A stretch of 27,972 nt of DNA from Actinomycetota bacterium (GCA_003161205.1 PMOU01000669.1:15473-43444); one strand, 5' to 3'; shown: positions 7,573-15,653, counted from the stretch's first letter. A program made the numbers and translations. Notes: generated by a model not told the origin, from the letters alone.

Positions 7573-8704
7573 GGCGCGCACCTGCCTCTCGCAGCCGGAG
7601 AATGAGGCGCCGCGCCAGCAGTGCGACCCGGCGGACAAGGCCGGCAAGCCCGCGCCGCTCGTACAGTAGGACAAGGACCAAGGCTAGCCCGTAGACGGCG
7701 CTAGCCACCTCGGACTGATTTGTCACCAGCCAAGACGAAATCGAGCCGACGTTCGACAGTGCGCCGGTGAGGTTCTGCAGCCAGTACGGGAGCAGCATCA
7801 CCAGCGTGGCGCCCGCGACCACCCCCCACAGCGAGCCCACACCGCCGACGAAGACCATGACCAGCACGCTCACGGCGAGATCTAGGGTGAACGGCTGGTA
7901 GGTAACCCGGCCCTGCTGATAGGCGAGCAGCCCGCCTGCGACCGCGGTGACCATGGAGCTGCCGGTGAAGGCGACAAGCTTCCACCGGACCACGTTCACG
8001 CCGGCGACGGCAGCGGCCTCCTCGTTCTGCCGGATCGCGGACCAGGCCCGGCCCGGCGCCCGACGGTACATCCCGTTCATCACGAGCATCAGGGCCCCGA
8101 GAATGACCAGCAGGAGCAGATCGAATGACCGGCCCGCGCTGAACACGATCCCCCACAGGTGCGGCTCCGGGACGACGAACCCGGCGAGGTTCAGTCCCTG
8201 ATCCTGCTGCACGGCATACGCGACGATGAACTGGAGAGCCAGGGTGCTCAGGGCCAGGTACAGCCCCTTGAACCGGAGACCCGATATGCCGACGATCACC
8301 CCGATCGCACCGCCGAACGCCGCGGCGACGATGAGCGGCACCGGAAACGGCGCCCAGGAATGGCCGGCCGACTGGGCCGTGGCGTAGGCGCCGATAGCCA
8401 GGAATGCAGCGGCACCTAGGGAAATTTGCCCGGCTCGTCCTACCAGCCAGTCCTGCCCCACTGCCGCGATGGCGTAAACGAGCACGAGACTGGCTTCGTA
8501 CAGGTCCAGCGTGCCCGAGGTCTCCAGGAGGAGCACTGCCAGGACGACATACACCAGCAGCCCGGCAAGCGTCGTCCGGCCAGACCATCCCGGCAGGCCA
8601 GCCACCGAACGCCAGCGGGCCCGAGGCGTAGGCCCGGCGCCGCCCGTCCCCGCTTCCGGCACGGCCGAAGCGTCTTCGGCGGACCGCATCCGGGCCTCCC
8701 TCAT
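7565..8704 (-). CDS. Branched-chain amino-acid-type ABC transporter permease, LivM-like
   Basis: 379 residues with about nine hydrophobic segments and the family hallmarks: IAAVGQDWLVGRAGQISLGAAAFLAIGAY near residues 79-107, the GLRFKGLYLALSTLALQFI segment, and the cytoplasmic EAA-like loop with GRAWSAIRQNEEAAAVAGVNV followed by WKLVAFTGSS. The first 45 or so residues are polar and Pro/Arg/Gly-rich, an unusually long cytoplasmic lead. The start ATG 8704 overlaps the LivH-like stop as ATGA, so the permeases are probably translated together. It forms the membrane channel with the LivH-like subunit. Confidence 0.93.
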   Translation of the reverse strand: MREARMRSAEDASAVPEAGTGGAGPTPRARWRSVAGLPGWSGRTTLAGLLVYVVLAVLLLETSGTLDLYEASLVLVYAIAAVGQDWLVGRAGQISLGAAAFLAIGAYATAQSAGHSWAPFPVPLIVAAAFGGAIGVIVGISGLRFKGLYLALSTLALQFIVAYAVQQDQGLNLAGFVVPEPHLWGIVFSAGRSFDLLLLVILGALMLVMNGMYRRAPGRAWSAIRQNEEAAAVAGVNVVRWKLVAFTGSSMVTAVAGGLLAYQQGRVTYQPFTLDLAVSVLVMVFVGGVGSLWGVVAGATLVMLLPYWLQNLTGALSNVGSISSWLVTNQSEVASAVYGLALVLVLLYERRGLAGLVRRVALLARRLILRLREAGARHG

Positions 8705-9576
8705 AGCCGTTGCGCTTCGGCACGGCCGAACAGCCCGCTGGGCCGAAGCAGCAGCACCACCAAGAGCACGATATAGGCGACAACGTCCTGCAGATCACCT
8801 GACCAGTACGTTGCGGTGAGGCTCTGGATCAGGGCGATCATCAAGCCCCCGACCAGCGCGCCCGTTATGGAATCCAGCCCGCCTAGCAGAATCGCGGGGA
8901 AGGCGAGAAGCCCGAGATCCTGAAGGCTGTCGGGATCCGGGACATTCGAGAGCAGGTAGCAGATAGCCGCTGCCGCAGCGGCAGCGGCGGCAATTCCCCA
9001 GGCTGTCATCGAGACGAGAACCGTGTTAACACCCGCCTGGCCCGCGAGCCGCGTGTTGTCAGCTACCGCCCTCATCCGCAGGCCGAAGCGGGTGCGCTGG
9101 AGACCTGCGACCAGCAAGACGAACACCACGGCTGCCGTGGCCACCGCGGCGATCCCCGCGACGTTCATCTGGAACGGGCCAATAGACCATTGCCGGGCAG
9201 AGATATACGAGGTCGGAAGGGTGATCTGGGTTGCCCCCCAGATCATGACCGCGATAGCGACGTACAAGGTGGTGAGCCCGATGGTCGCCATCGCGGTCAC
9301 GAAGGGCTCGGTTCCCGCGATCCGGGCGAAGAAGATCCGGTAGGTGAAAGCGCCGATCACGAACGTGATAACGATACTCGCAAAGGCGGCCGACCAGGGG
9401 TTCCATCCGGCACCCGCCAGCGAGTTGAAGATCAGGGCGCCGATCACCAGAAACGCTCCCTGAGCGAAGCTCAGTACCTTAGTGGCCCTGAACAGGACCA
9501 CGAACCCGACGGCAACAAGAGCGTAAATGGCGCCGAGGGTGAGGGTCTGGACCACCACCTGCGCGGCTGACGACAT
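8701..9576 (-). CDS. Branched-chain amino-acid-type ABC transporter permease, LivH-like
   Basis: 291 residues with about eight hydrophobic segments. The N-terminus (LTLGAIYALVAVGFVVLFRATKVLSFAQGAFLVIGA) and the ARTRFG-like loop, here LQRTRFGLRMRAVADNTRLAGQAGVN, are diagnostic of LivH permeases; the C-terminal GLDSITGALVGGLMIALIQS and LRPSGLFGRAE are also typical. ATG 9576-9574 is preceded by AAGGGA at a suitable distance. It lies 74 bp downstream of the binding-protein gene, separated from it by a strong hairpin, and is translationally coupled to the LivM-like gene. Confidence 0.93.
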   Translation of the reverse strand: MSSAAQVVVQTLTLGAIYALVAVGFVVLFRATKVLSFAQGAFLVIGALIFNSLAGAGWNPWSAAFASIVITFVIGAFTYRIFFARIAGTEPFVTAMATIGLTTLYVAIAVMIWGATQITLPTSYISARQWSIGPFQMNVAGIAAVATAAVVFVLLVAGLQRTRFGLRMRAVADNTRLAGQAGVNTVLVSMTAWGIAAAAAAAAAICYLLSNVPDPDSLQDLGLLAFPAILLGGLDSITGALVGGLMIALIQSLTATYWSGDLQDVVAYIVLLVVLLLRPSGLFGRAEAQRL

Positions 9577-9607
9577 TCAGTTAGTCCCTTCTGCGCGGGC
9601 ACCGGCC

Positions 9608-9643
9608 GCCGCTACTGACCCGGGCATCCGGGTCAGTAGCGGC
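9608..9643 (-). terminator. Perfect 16-bp stem-loop between the binding-protein gene and the permeases
   Basis: GCCGCTACTGACCCGG (9608-9623) and CCGGGTCAGTAGCGGC (9628-9643) are exact inverted complements around a 4-base loop GCAT. The hairpin starts 7 bases after the binding-protein stop codon and lies 31 bases before the LivH-like start. There is no T-run after it in the leftward direction, so it is not a textbook intrinsic terminator. The likely role is partial termination or protection of the upstream mRNA 3' end, which would give more binding protein than membrane subunits, as known for other ABC operons. Confidence 0.7.
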
Positions 9644-9650
9644 CCCACAG

Positions 9651-10883
9651 CTAACTGGTCGGTCCTGCCGCCGGGTACGATGAGCCAACTGGCTTAAGCA
9701 CCCCAGCTGAGGTGTCAAAGCGCCAGAAGCTGTAGTTCTTGGCGCCGGTGTGGTTCGTCGGGCTGAAGCCGAACGCGCCGGCCGGGATGATGCCATTGAC
9801 GGCGGTGGACGACTGCTTGTCGAGCGCCGCGGCCATCTGCGCTCCGCTGCACGGATAGCCGCAGGCCCGCAGTCCGGCCACGACAGCGTACGGGCCCAGG
9901 AGGTAGTCCGGACCTTCTGATGCGTTGATGGCAACGGCGGTGGTCACGCCGAGCTTGGCGTACGCGGCGAGCAGCTGCTGCTGGTTAGTGGTGAGACCGG
10001 GCGTACCCGGCTCGAGGGGATCAACGATATGAACCCCGTAAAAGTCCGGGTCGGCCTTCTGCGACGCGTAGTCCATGTCGCCGATCGAGCCGATGATCGG
10101 GATATCCAGGCCCGCGCTCTTCAGGCCCTGGACAAGAGCCGGCTCGAAGTTCGGGAAGATCTCGATGAACAGAGCAGCCGGCTTGTCCGCCACGATCTTC
10201 GACAGATAGGGCGCGATGGTGGTGGCATCCTCCGGCATTGTATAGACGCCGCCGACAGTCATCCCCGTCGCCGTTGCCTGCTTCTTCATCGCCGCCGCCC
10301 AGCTGACGGCGCCGATATTGTCGTTGGTCAGGATGTCGACCTTGTCATTCCCCTTCAGCAAGGTGCCGCCGAATTTCACCATGGCGGGCACCTCCTGATC
10401 CTCCAGGCCGGTCGTGACGTACAGGTACGGCTGGACCGGGACCTGGTCGCTGGGGGCGTCGTTCACGCACAGGACGGGGACCTTGACCTGAGCCGCCGTC
10501 GACGCGACAGAGGTGCAGTCGTTGCTGATCACCAGCCCTAGGATGGCCGAGACGCCATCGGAGGAGAGCTTCAGCACGTTGGCGGTCGCCTCGCCCGAGC
10601 CGGGCGCACCCTGGTCGAGCGCGATCAGGTCGATCTTGTGCCCGTTGATGCCCCCCGCCGCGTTGACCGCGTTGAACACCGCCCTCACGTCGGCGAGCTC
10701 AGGCTGGGTCTCGGCTGCCGTCGGGCCCGTCAGGCCGTCAGTGAAGCCGACCTTGTAGACCGCGCTACCGCCGCTATCCGCCGTAGCGGAAGCCGATGAG
10801 CCACCCGATGAACCGGAACATCCGCTCACCGCCAGCGTGGTCGCGACTATCAGAAAGCATGCGCTGAGCGCCACATTACGCAC
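9651..10883 (-). CDS. ABC transporter substrate-binding lipoprotein (LivK-like, type 1 fold)
   Basis: 410 residues from a GTG start (10883-10881) with GAGGGA about 10 bases upstream. An N-terminal lipoprotein signal is clear: a positive start, a hydrophobic core LIVATTLAV and the lipobox VSGC with Cys 22, followed by a Ser/Gly-rich linker. The mature part starts with VYKVGFTDGLTGPTA, the usual first strand of Peripla_BP_6 binding proteins, and has the two-lobe pattern (VNAAGGINGHKIDLI; VPVLCVNDAPSD; GPYAVVAGLRACGY). Branched-chain-amide-type binders in actinomycetes often bind aromatic or other carboxylates, not only amino acids. It is the first gene of the leftward importer operon. Ligand unknown; the neighbours point to an acid degraded by this block. 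Confidence 0.93.
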   Translation of the reverse strand: MRNVALSACFLIVATTLAVSGCSGSSGGSSASATADSGGSAVYKVGFTDGLTGPTAAETQPELADVRAVFNAVNAAGGINGHKIDLIALDQGAPGSGEATANVLKLSSDGVSAILGLVISNDCTSVASTAAQVKVPVLCVNDAPSDQVPVQPYLYVTTGLEDQEVPAMVKFGGTLLKGNDKVDILTNDNIGAVSWAAAMKKQATATGMTVGGVYTMPEDATTIAPYLSKIVADKPAALFIEIFPNFEPALVQGLKSAGLDIPIIGSIGDMDYASQKADPDFYGVHIVDPLEPGTPGLTTNQQQLLAAYAKLGVTTAVAINASEGPDYLLGPYAVVAGLRACGYPCSGAQMAAALDKQSSTAVNGIIPAGAFGFSPTNHTGAKNYSFWRFDTSAGVLKPVGSSYPAAGPTS

Positions 10884-11043
10884 CAGGGTTTCCCTCTCGA
10901 TTAAGGCCAGCAGGCCCCGTCACCGTCGTTAGCGAATGCGCTACCATCGCGCCGCTCTCCGGTATGACTCTGTGTATCCGTAAGAACAGGTGTGATAGCA
11001 GACCTCGGCGTTAGTCCCTGAAGGCAACCTTGACGCAGCCACC

Positions 11044-11061
11044 TGTCAACTGTCAACAGTT
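11044..11061 (-). promoter_or_regulatory. Tandem GTCAAC half-sites / -35-like elements upstream of the liv operon
   Basis: TGTCAAC occurs twice head to tail (11044-11050, 11051-11057), followed by AGTT. Read leftwards this is two TTGACA boxes 7 bases apart. GTCAACAGTT (11052-11061) is identical to 13362-13371. The site is about 160 bp upstream of the binding-protein start in a 274-bp intergenic region. No well-spaced -10 box stands out, so an operator role is as likely as a promoter role. Confidence 0.4.
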
Positions 11062-11157
11062 TTTATGATTGTAACCAACCTGATAGTTACTGAGCCGCTG
11101 TAGGCAACCAGCCCGGAGCTCGCCGGGCGCAGCACTGCGCCGGCGCCCGGGCATCCG

Positions 11158-12768
11158 TCACATCCCGCGCACGCGATCGATCAGCCGGCCGACGTCATCG
11201 TGAAGATGATCCGAACGCCAGGCCACGTGACCGTCCGGCCGGACCAGGACGAGCCGACATCCGTACAGGTCGGCAACGTCGCGTTCGTGTAGGCGCTGCT
11301 CGGTCAGCGGGACCCCGCGGCTGGCGGCGGCCGCCGCCAGCGGGGTGGCGTCCGGGGGCGCATCCCCCAAGCGCAGCAGGACGTAGCCGCGCCCGTACAG
11401 GTCGAGGGTGCTGCGCCCGTCCGCGAGCCAAGCATGCGGCGCGCGTGATCCCGGCCGGGCCGTGGGGGTGTACGTCATGACCTCGGGCTCCGGGGGCGGC
11501 GTCCCGTCGGAGACGATGATCGGCGAGCCCTCGTAGTGGTAACCAAGGTGGATGCCGATGGTGTACCACTCACGTTTCATGCGCGCCGCGTACTCGTCGC
11601 CGAACTCCCTGCGATGCCGGTCGGCTTCCGGTCCTGGGTCGAGGAGATCCACAGGCGGCGCGATCGTGCGCGGTGACAGCATCCGCGTCAGGTTCCCGCT
11701 GGCCTCCTGGACGTTGCGCTGCGCGACCGGCCGGCGTTCGATCTCGTAGCTCGGCAGCAGGTTGGTGCCACCCCAGCCCGAGAGCATCGCCTCCAGCTTC
11801 CAGCCCAGGTCGACGGCGTCCTGGATGCCGGTGTTCATGCCGAATCCGCCGGTCGGGGACATCACGTGCGCGGCATCGCCGACGATGAACACGCGTCCCC
11901 TCCCGTAGCTCTCGGCCACCAGTTCGCGCCGTACCCACGGAACGATGGACAAGATCTCGAAGTCGAAGTCCTTGCCCATCGCCCGGATGATAGCGGCCCG
12001 CACATCGTCCTCGGTCATGATCCGGGGCTCCGAGGTGCCGACGAAGGAGAATCGCCAGCGGTCCCCGCCGTTGATCGCAACGATCGTTCCCCAGGTGCCC
12101 TCGGGGCCGATGAAGATGAACCGGTACGCCTTGCCCTTGTCGTGCATCGAGACCAGGTCAGGGCAGCGGAATATCGCGTTGTTGGTGTAGGTCAGGGCAG
12201 ACCGGCCCTGCATCTCGATGCCCAGGATCTGCCGGACGTTACTGCCTGCTCCGTCGGCTCCAATCGCATACTCGGCAGTGACCGTCCGCTGATCACCCGT
12301 CCGCGCGTCCGTCAGCGTCGCAGCCACCACGTCATCCTTCTCGACCAGCTCGGTCAGGGTGGTGTTGAGCATGAGATCAGCCTTGCCCAGCGACTCGACC
12401 CAGCGGCGCAGGATCGGGTCGAACATGTCCTGCGGGCATCGCTCGCGCTTCTGCGGGCTCTGCGGCGGTATCGGCTCGTCGTCCTTCGACGGCATGACCT
12501 CGCGGCCTAGCTCGTACCCGGTGAGAGACGTGACGTACACATAGTCCTGGGGGTAGTCACGGGGATACGGTGAATCTCTGACCCAGTCCGCGATTCCCCA
12601 GCGGCGGCAGAATTCCATCGACCGGATGCCGACAAGGTCCATCTTGGGCTGATAGATGTCGCCGGATGTCCGCTCGACCAGCAGGGTCTCCACGCCCCGC
12701 CAGGCGAGGTCTCCGGCGAGCGCCAATCCCACCGGCCCGGCTCCGACGATCAGTACAGGCACGTGCAT
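11158..12768 (-). CDS. FAD-dependent monooxygenase, aromatic hydroxylase type (PheA/TfdB/MhpA-like)
   Basis: 536 residues, the length of class A flavoprotein hydroxylases with an added C-terminal thioredoxin-like domain. FAD-binding motifs: VGAGPVGLALA (GxGxxG at 9-14) with E32 ending the second strand, the DG motif GADGAGSNVR (170-179) that helps NAD(P)H binding, and GDAAHVMSPTGGFGMNTGIQDA (297-318) contacting the FAD ribityl chain. The segment from about 440 on (PHAWLADGRSTLDLYGRGYVLLRLG, then VLVRPDGHVAWR) is the usual C-terminal domain. Such enzymes hydroxylate phenolic or heteroaromatic acids, or perform related oxygenations, with NAD(P)H and O2. It is divergent from the racemase-like and CoA-transferase genes across a shared regulatory region. 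Substrate unknown. Confidence 0.92.
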   Translation of the reverse strand: MHVPVLIVGAGPVGLALAGDLAWRGVETLLVERTSGDIYQPKMDLVGIRSMEFCRRWGIADWVRDSPYPRDYPQDYVYVTSLTGYELGREVMPSKDDEPIPPQSPQKRERCPQDMFDPILRRWVESLGKADLMLNTTLTELVEKDDVVAATLTDARTGDQRTVTAEYAIGADGAGSNVRQILGIEMQGRSALTYTNNAIFRCPDLVSMHDKGKAYRFIFIGPEGTWGTIVAINGGDRWRFSFVGTSEPRIMTEDDVRAAIIRAMGKDFDFEILSIVPWVRRELVAESYGRGRVFIVGDAAHVMSPTGGFGMNTGIQDAVDLGWKLEAMLSGWGGTNLLPSYEIERRPVAQRNVQEASGNLTRMLSPRTIAPPVDLLDPGPEADRHRREFGDEYAARMKREWYTIGIHLGYHYEGSPIIVSDGTPPPEPEVMTYTPTARPGSRAPHAWLADGRSTLDLYGRGYVLLRLGDAPPDATPLAAAAASRGVPLTEQRLHERDVADLYGCRLVLVRPDGHVAWRSDHLHDDVGRLIDRVRGM

Positions 12769-13163
12769 GCTATCTTTCCACCGTTCTCAGCTGGTCGGAT
12801 TGGTGCCGGACGCTGCTGCCACAGGAGCTCCGGCGAGTTCGCGCGAGTCGGAATCACCGTCTGCGCGAACCGTCCTGCCGTGGCGGCAGGTTCGCGACCG
12901 TCCCATACGATGATGAACAGCTCGACTCCGCGTGCCGCCTCCGCCGCCAGGACCCACGCCACGTCCAGAGCCGTTCCGGTCAGGACACCGCGCCATCTCC
13001 TGAACCTGCGCGCGGCCAGCTCGCAAGCCGCCTCTCGCCCCTGCTCACCAGACGCGAGGCACACCGGGTGCTGGACGCACGGGCCATCCTCAGCGGCGGA
13101 CCCGGTAGCCGCCATCAGGCGTGCACCGCTTGCGCGCACCCTGGCGGAAGACGCCCTGGCCAT
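12750..13163 (-). CDS. Possible small protein upstream of the monooxygenase (unrecognised)
   Basis: A leftward frame of 137 codons from ATG 13163, preceded by GGGCGAG, to TGA 12750; it overlaps the monooxygenase start by 19 bases, so coupling is possible. I do not recognise the family. The middle part (ELAARRFRRWRGVLTGTALD, then VAWVLAAEAARGVELFIIVWDGREP) has an alternating hydrophobic/charged pattern like a real protein. A sample of codons (12903-12960) shows third positions mostly G or C and second positions less so, as expected for coding in this frame. The start of this frame is less convincing, so it could equally be a decayed gene. An open frame runs further up to 13406. Confidence 0.32.
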   Translation of the reverse strand: MARASSARVRASGARLMAATGSAAEDGPCVQHPVCLASGEQGREAACELAARRFRRWRGVLTGTALDVAWVLAAEAARGVELFIIVWDGREPAATAGRFAQTVIPTRANSPELLWQQRPAPIRPAENGGKIACTCLY

Positions 13164-13359
13164 CAGGCACTCGCCCGGACGGCCGCTGCCGTGCTCGAGA
13201 TCGCAGGCTCCGGGTACTGCCTGCCCGGTGCGGCTCGAGGCTGCCCGACCGTCATCGCTTCCTCCGTCACGACCAGGCCGGCGCCGTCCCGCGGTGGTCC
13301 GCTCGGCCACCGGCGATGATCCGGGCCCGCGCTCCGATCCTCCAGCACGAGCCGAGAAG

Positions 13360-13388
13360 TTGTCAACAGTTGACGATATTGCTAGTGT
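13360..13388 (+). promoter_or_regulatory. Promoter with perfect GTCAAC-A-GTTGAC operator-like palindrome
   Basis: TTGTCA (13360-13365) and TAGTGT (13383-13388) are separated by 17 bases, a good sigma-70-type promoter reading towards the racemase-like gene at 13526. The palindrome GTCAAC-A-GTTGAC (13362-13374) is perfect and covers the -35 box and spacer, the position of a repressor site. It also lies upstream of the leftward monooxygenase, so one regulator could control both directions. The GntR/FCD proteins in this window are the obvious candidates, by inference only. Confidence 0.55.
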
Positions 13389-13463
13389 CGCTTGTAGCCG
13401 AGGCATCGGACGCCCGGCCGAGGGCGATGGGTGCCAGACGAGGCTCGGCAGAACATCACACGT

Positions 13464-13487
13464 CTCCCGGACCCGCGGACCCGGGAG
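13464..13487 (+). other. Hairpin in the 5' leader of the racemase-like gene
   Basis: CTCCCGG (13464-13470) pairs exactly with CCGGGAG (13481-13487) around a 10-base loop, about 38 bases before the GTG start at 13526 and after the predicted promoter at 13360-13388. It could influence the leader mRNA, but short GC-rich stems are common in such DNA. Confidence 0.25.
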
Positions 13488-13525
13488 GTGAGCCGCGTCG
13501 GCACTCTAGGTGCAGAGGAGACTCA

Positions 13526-14365
13526 GTGAGTATCCGATTGTGGCATCAATCAATGGCTCCGCTGGATGAGTTCGGCGCGTTCGCCGATATGGTCCGTGAG
13601 CACCTCAAGGCGGTCGTCCCGGCCGATGTGATCGTGGACATGCACGGCAGCTACCCCGGCTCGTACCTCGGCGGCGCGCCCGCCGAGGTACTGCCGTACC
13701 CGGTCGTCAAGCACCTCATCCAGGAGCAGATCTTCGACCACTGCCTGACCGCCGAGAAAGAGGGCTATGACGCTATCGCGCTGGCGTCGTTCTCCGAGCC
13801 TTTCCTGACCGAGGTGCGTTCGCTGGTCGATATACCGGTGGCATCCATGCCGGAGAGCTGCCTACTCGTCGGGTGCTCCTACGCGGCCAAGCTAGCGCTC
13901 GTAACGCTCACGCCGAAGAGCATTCCCCGCGTCCGCGCCCTGGTGAACCAGCATGGGCTCACCGGCCGGGTCGGCGGGATATTCGCCCTGGATCCGCCCA
14001 TCAGCGAGCGCATTCTGATCGGGATTCTCAACGGCGAGGCTGACCCCGAGCCCGTGCTGTCGTCGTTCACCGCCTGTGCCCGCCAGGCTGCCGCGGCCGG
14101 TGCCGACCTGGTCATCCCGGCCGAAGGCGCCCTGAATGAGGTGCTGTGGTCCCATAAGCTCTCCGTGGTCGACGGGGTGGAGGTCATGGACGGGCTCAGC
14201 GTCGTCATGACGTACGCGCACATGATGATCCGGCTCAAGCGGGTCGCCGGGCTCGGCGCGGCGCGCGCTATCAGTCATCCCATGGCGCCGCCGGCTCTGC
14301 TTGCCCGGGCCATGCGCCGGGCACGTTCCGGATATCCGGCTACTGGAGGAGACAACCAGACATGA
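13526..14365 (+). CDS. Asp/Glu/hydantoin racemase superfamily protein lacking catalytic cysteines
   Basis: 279 residues from GTG 13526, chosen for the AGAGGAG site just upstream and because SIRLWHQSMAPLDEF is the family-like beginning; the frame is open to 13121 but that part is not protein-like. The two-lobed racemase fold is suggested by DVIVDMHGSYPGSYLGG (34-50), YDAIALASFSEP (81-92), SCLLVGCSYAAKLALVTLTP (111-130) and GADLVIPAEGALNEVL (192-207). In hydantoin and Asp/Glu racemases a Cys sits in each of the two active-site loops (GCFxDP and LGCxGM types); here they read ASFSEP and PAEGAL. Other Cys residues (112, 117, 184) lie elsewhere. Its stop overlaps the CoA-transferase start. Inference: a non-racemase reaction or a binding role. 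Confidence 0.82.
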   Translation: MSIRLWHQSMAPLDEFGAFADMVREHLKAVVPADVIVDMHGSYPGSYLGGAPAEVLPYPVVKHLIQEQIFDHCLTAEKEGYDAIALASFSEPFLTEVRSLVDIPVASMPESCLLVGCSYAAKLALVTLTPKSIPRVRALVNQHGLTGRVGGIFALDPPISERILIGILNGEADPEPVLSSFTACARQAAAAGADLVIPAEGALNEVLWSHKLSVVDGVEVMDGLSVVMTYAHMMIRLKRVAGLGAARAISHPMAPPALLARAMRRARSGYPATGGDNQT

Positions 14366-15531
14366 CGGACGCTGTCGAGGGTCCGCTGCAAGGCATCCGG
14401 GTCCTGGATTTCACCACGATGATGTCCGGGCCCATGGCAACCAGGCTGCTGGCCGACATGGGCTGCGACGTGGTGAAGGTCGAAGCTCCTCCGGCTGGGG
14501 ATCACAACCGCCGCCGTACCCCCACCTTCGGGGACTCCAGCAGGTATTTCGCCCAGATGAATAACGGCAAGCGTTCCGTGCTGCTGGACCTCAAGTCACC
14601 AGGCGACCTGGCGCTGGCCCTGGACCTCGCGGCCCAGTCGGACGTGCTCATCGAGAACAACCGCCCGGGTGTCATGGCTCGTCTCGGCGTCGGATACGAC
14701 GATGTCCGCGCCCGGAACCCGAGGATCGTCTACGCTGCGATCTCCGGCTACGGACAGAGCGGACTGGCCTCACAGCGGCCCGCTTACGCACCCAACATCA
14801 CCGCCGACTCGGGCTTCGATATGGCGAATATGCTCTACCAGGCCGATCCGGCCACCCCGGCCAACACCGCGATATTCATCCCCGACGCGATGGCCGCGCT
14901 GCACACGACCATCGCTGTGCAAGCGGCACTGCTCGGGCGAGAGCGAACCGGCGCCGGGCAGTTCATCGACATCTCGCTGTTCGACACCATGTTCAACCTG
15001 ATGGTGTACGAGCTCCAGATCGCCCAGCTGGGCACGCCGCCCGATAGGTCAGTGTACTCGCCCGTCGCCACGCTCGAAGGCTATGTCTCCATCGCTCCTG
15101 TCACCCAGCAGATGTTCGAAAAACTAGCTGTTACCATAGGACGTTCTGAGATCATCGACGACCCTCGCTGGGCCACCCAGACGGCACGCGAGCTGAACTG
15201 GGGCGCCATGATGGACATGGTGCGCGAGTGGGCGAAGGGGATGAAACGCGAGGATGTGCTGGCGGAACTGAACGCGGCCGGAGTCGCGGCGGCGCCGTAC
15301 CGGACGCCGACCGAGGCGCTGAACGACCCGCACGTGCGCGCCCGGGGACTGCTCGTCCCCCAGCATGACGACGGTGGCGACTTCTTCCTGTTCAACCCGC
15401 CCTTCGCCTTCGCCGACGGTTCGGTCCATGCTCGCGGTGACCGGCCGAGCCCGTCGCTCAACGCCGACCGTGCCGACGTGCTAAAGGACTGGCTCGGCGA
15501 ATCCGCCCGGTTAGGATGGCTTAGGGCCTGA
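14362..15531 (+). CDS. Class III CoA transferase (CaiB/BaiF family)
   Basis: 389 residues. The N-terminus GIRVLDFTTMMSGPMATRLLADMGCDVVKVE (11-41) is the family signature, followed by NNGKRSVLLDL and VLIENNRPGVMARLG. The expected catalytic Asp, which forms the mixed anhydride and CoA thioester intermediates, is in IPDAMAAL (Asp 175), then the GQFIDISLFD stretch. The family moves CoA between acids such as oxalate, carnitine, succinate, mesaconate or bile acids. ATG 14362 overlaps the racemase-like stop as ATGA, with GGAGGA upstream, so the two are cotranslated and probably act on consecutive intermediates. Donor and acceptor cannot be read from sequence. Confidence 0.93.
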   Translation: MTDAVEGPLQGIRVLDFTTMMSGPMATRLLADMGCDVVKVEAPPAGDHNRRRTPTFGDSSRYFAQMNNGKRSVLLDLKSPGDLALALDLAAQSDVLIENNRPGVMARLGVGYDDVRARNPRIVYAAISGYGQSGLASQRPAYAPNITADSGFDMANMLYQADPATPANTAIFIPDAMAALHTTIAVQAALLGRERTGAGQFIDISLFDTMFNLMVYELQIAQLGTPPDRSVYSPVATLEGYVSIAPVTQQMFEKLAVTIGRSEIIDDPRWATQTARELNWGAMMDMVREWAKGMKREDVLAELNAAGVAAAPYRTPTEALNDPHVRARGLLVPQHDDGGDFFLFNPPFAFADGSVHARGDRPSPSLNADRADVLKDWLGESARLGWLRA

Positions 15532-15647
15532 CCGCGGGCCACTCGCCACCCGGGCATGTCGTGCTCGCAGCTGGCACTTCGCGCAGGTGAGCAGCGTGCT
15601 TTACGCCCGTTCGTCGTCGGTCCGGGGTGGCGAATCCGGTAACGTCC

Positions 15648-15653
15648 TATACT
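15648..15653 (+). promoter_or_regulatory. Possible -10 box of the second GntR gene
   Basis: TATACT stands out in GC-rich sequence 22 bases before ATG 15676 and fits a -10 consensus. I see no matching -35 box at 16-18 bases upstream, so the call rests on the -10 only. Confidence 0.3.

Noticed and set aside
9608..9643. Hairpin as a full operon-ending terminator
   Set aside because: No T-run follows in the direction of transcription, and the permease genes downstream have no separate promoter that I can see.
13121..13525. 135-codon N-terminal extension of the racemase-like frame
   Set aside because: Low-complexity Arg/Pro-rich translation crossing the predicted promoter; GTG 13526 has a strong ribosome site.
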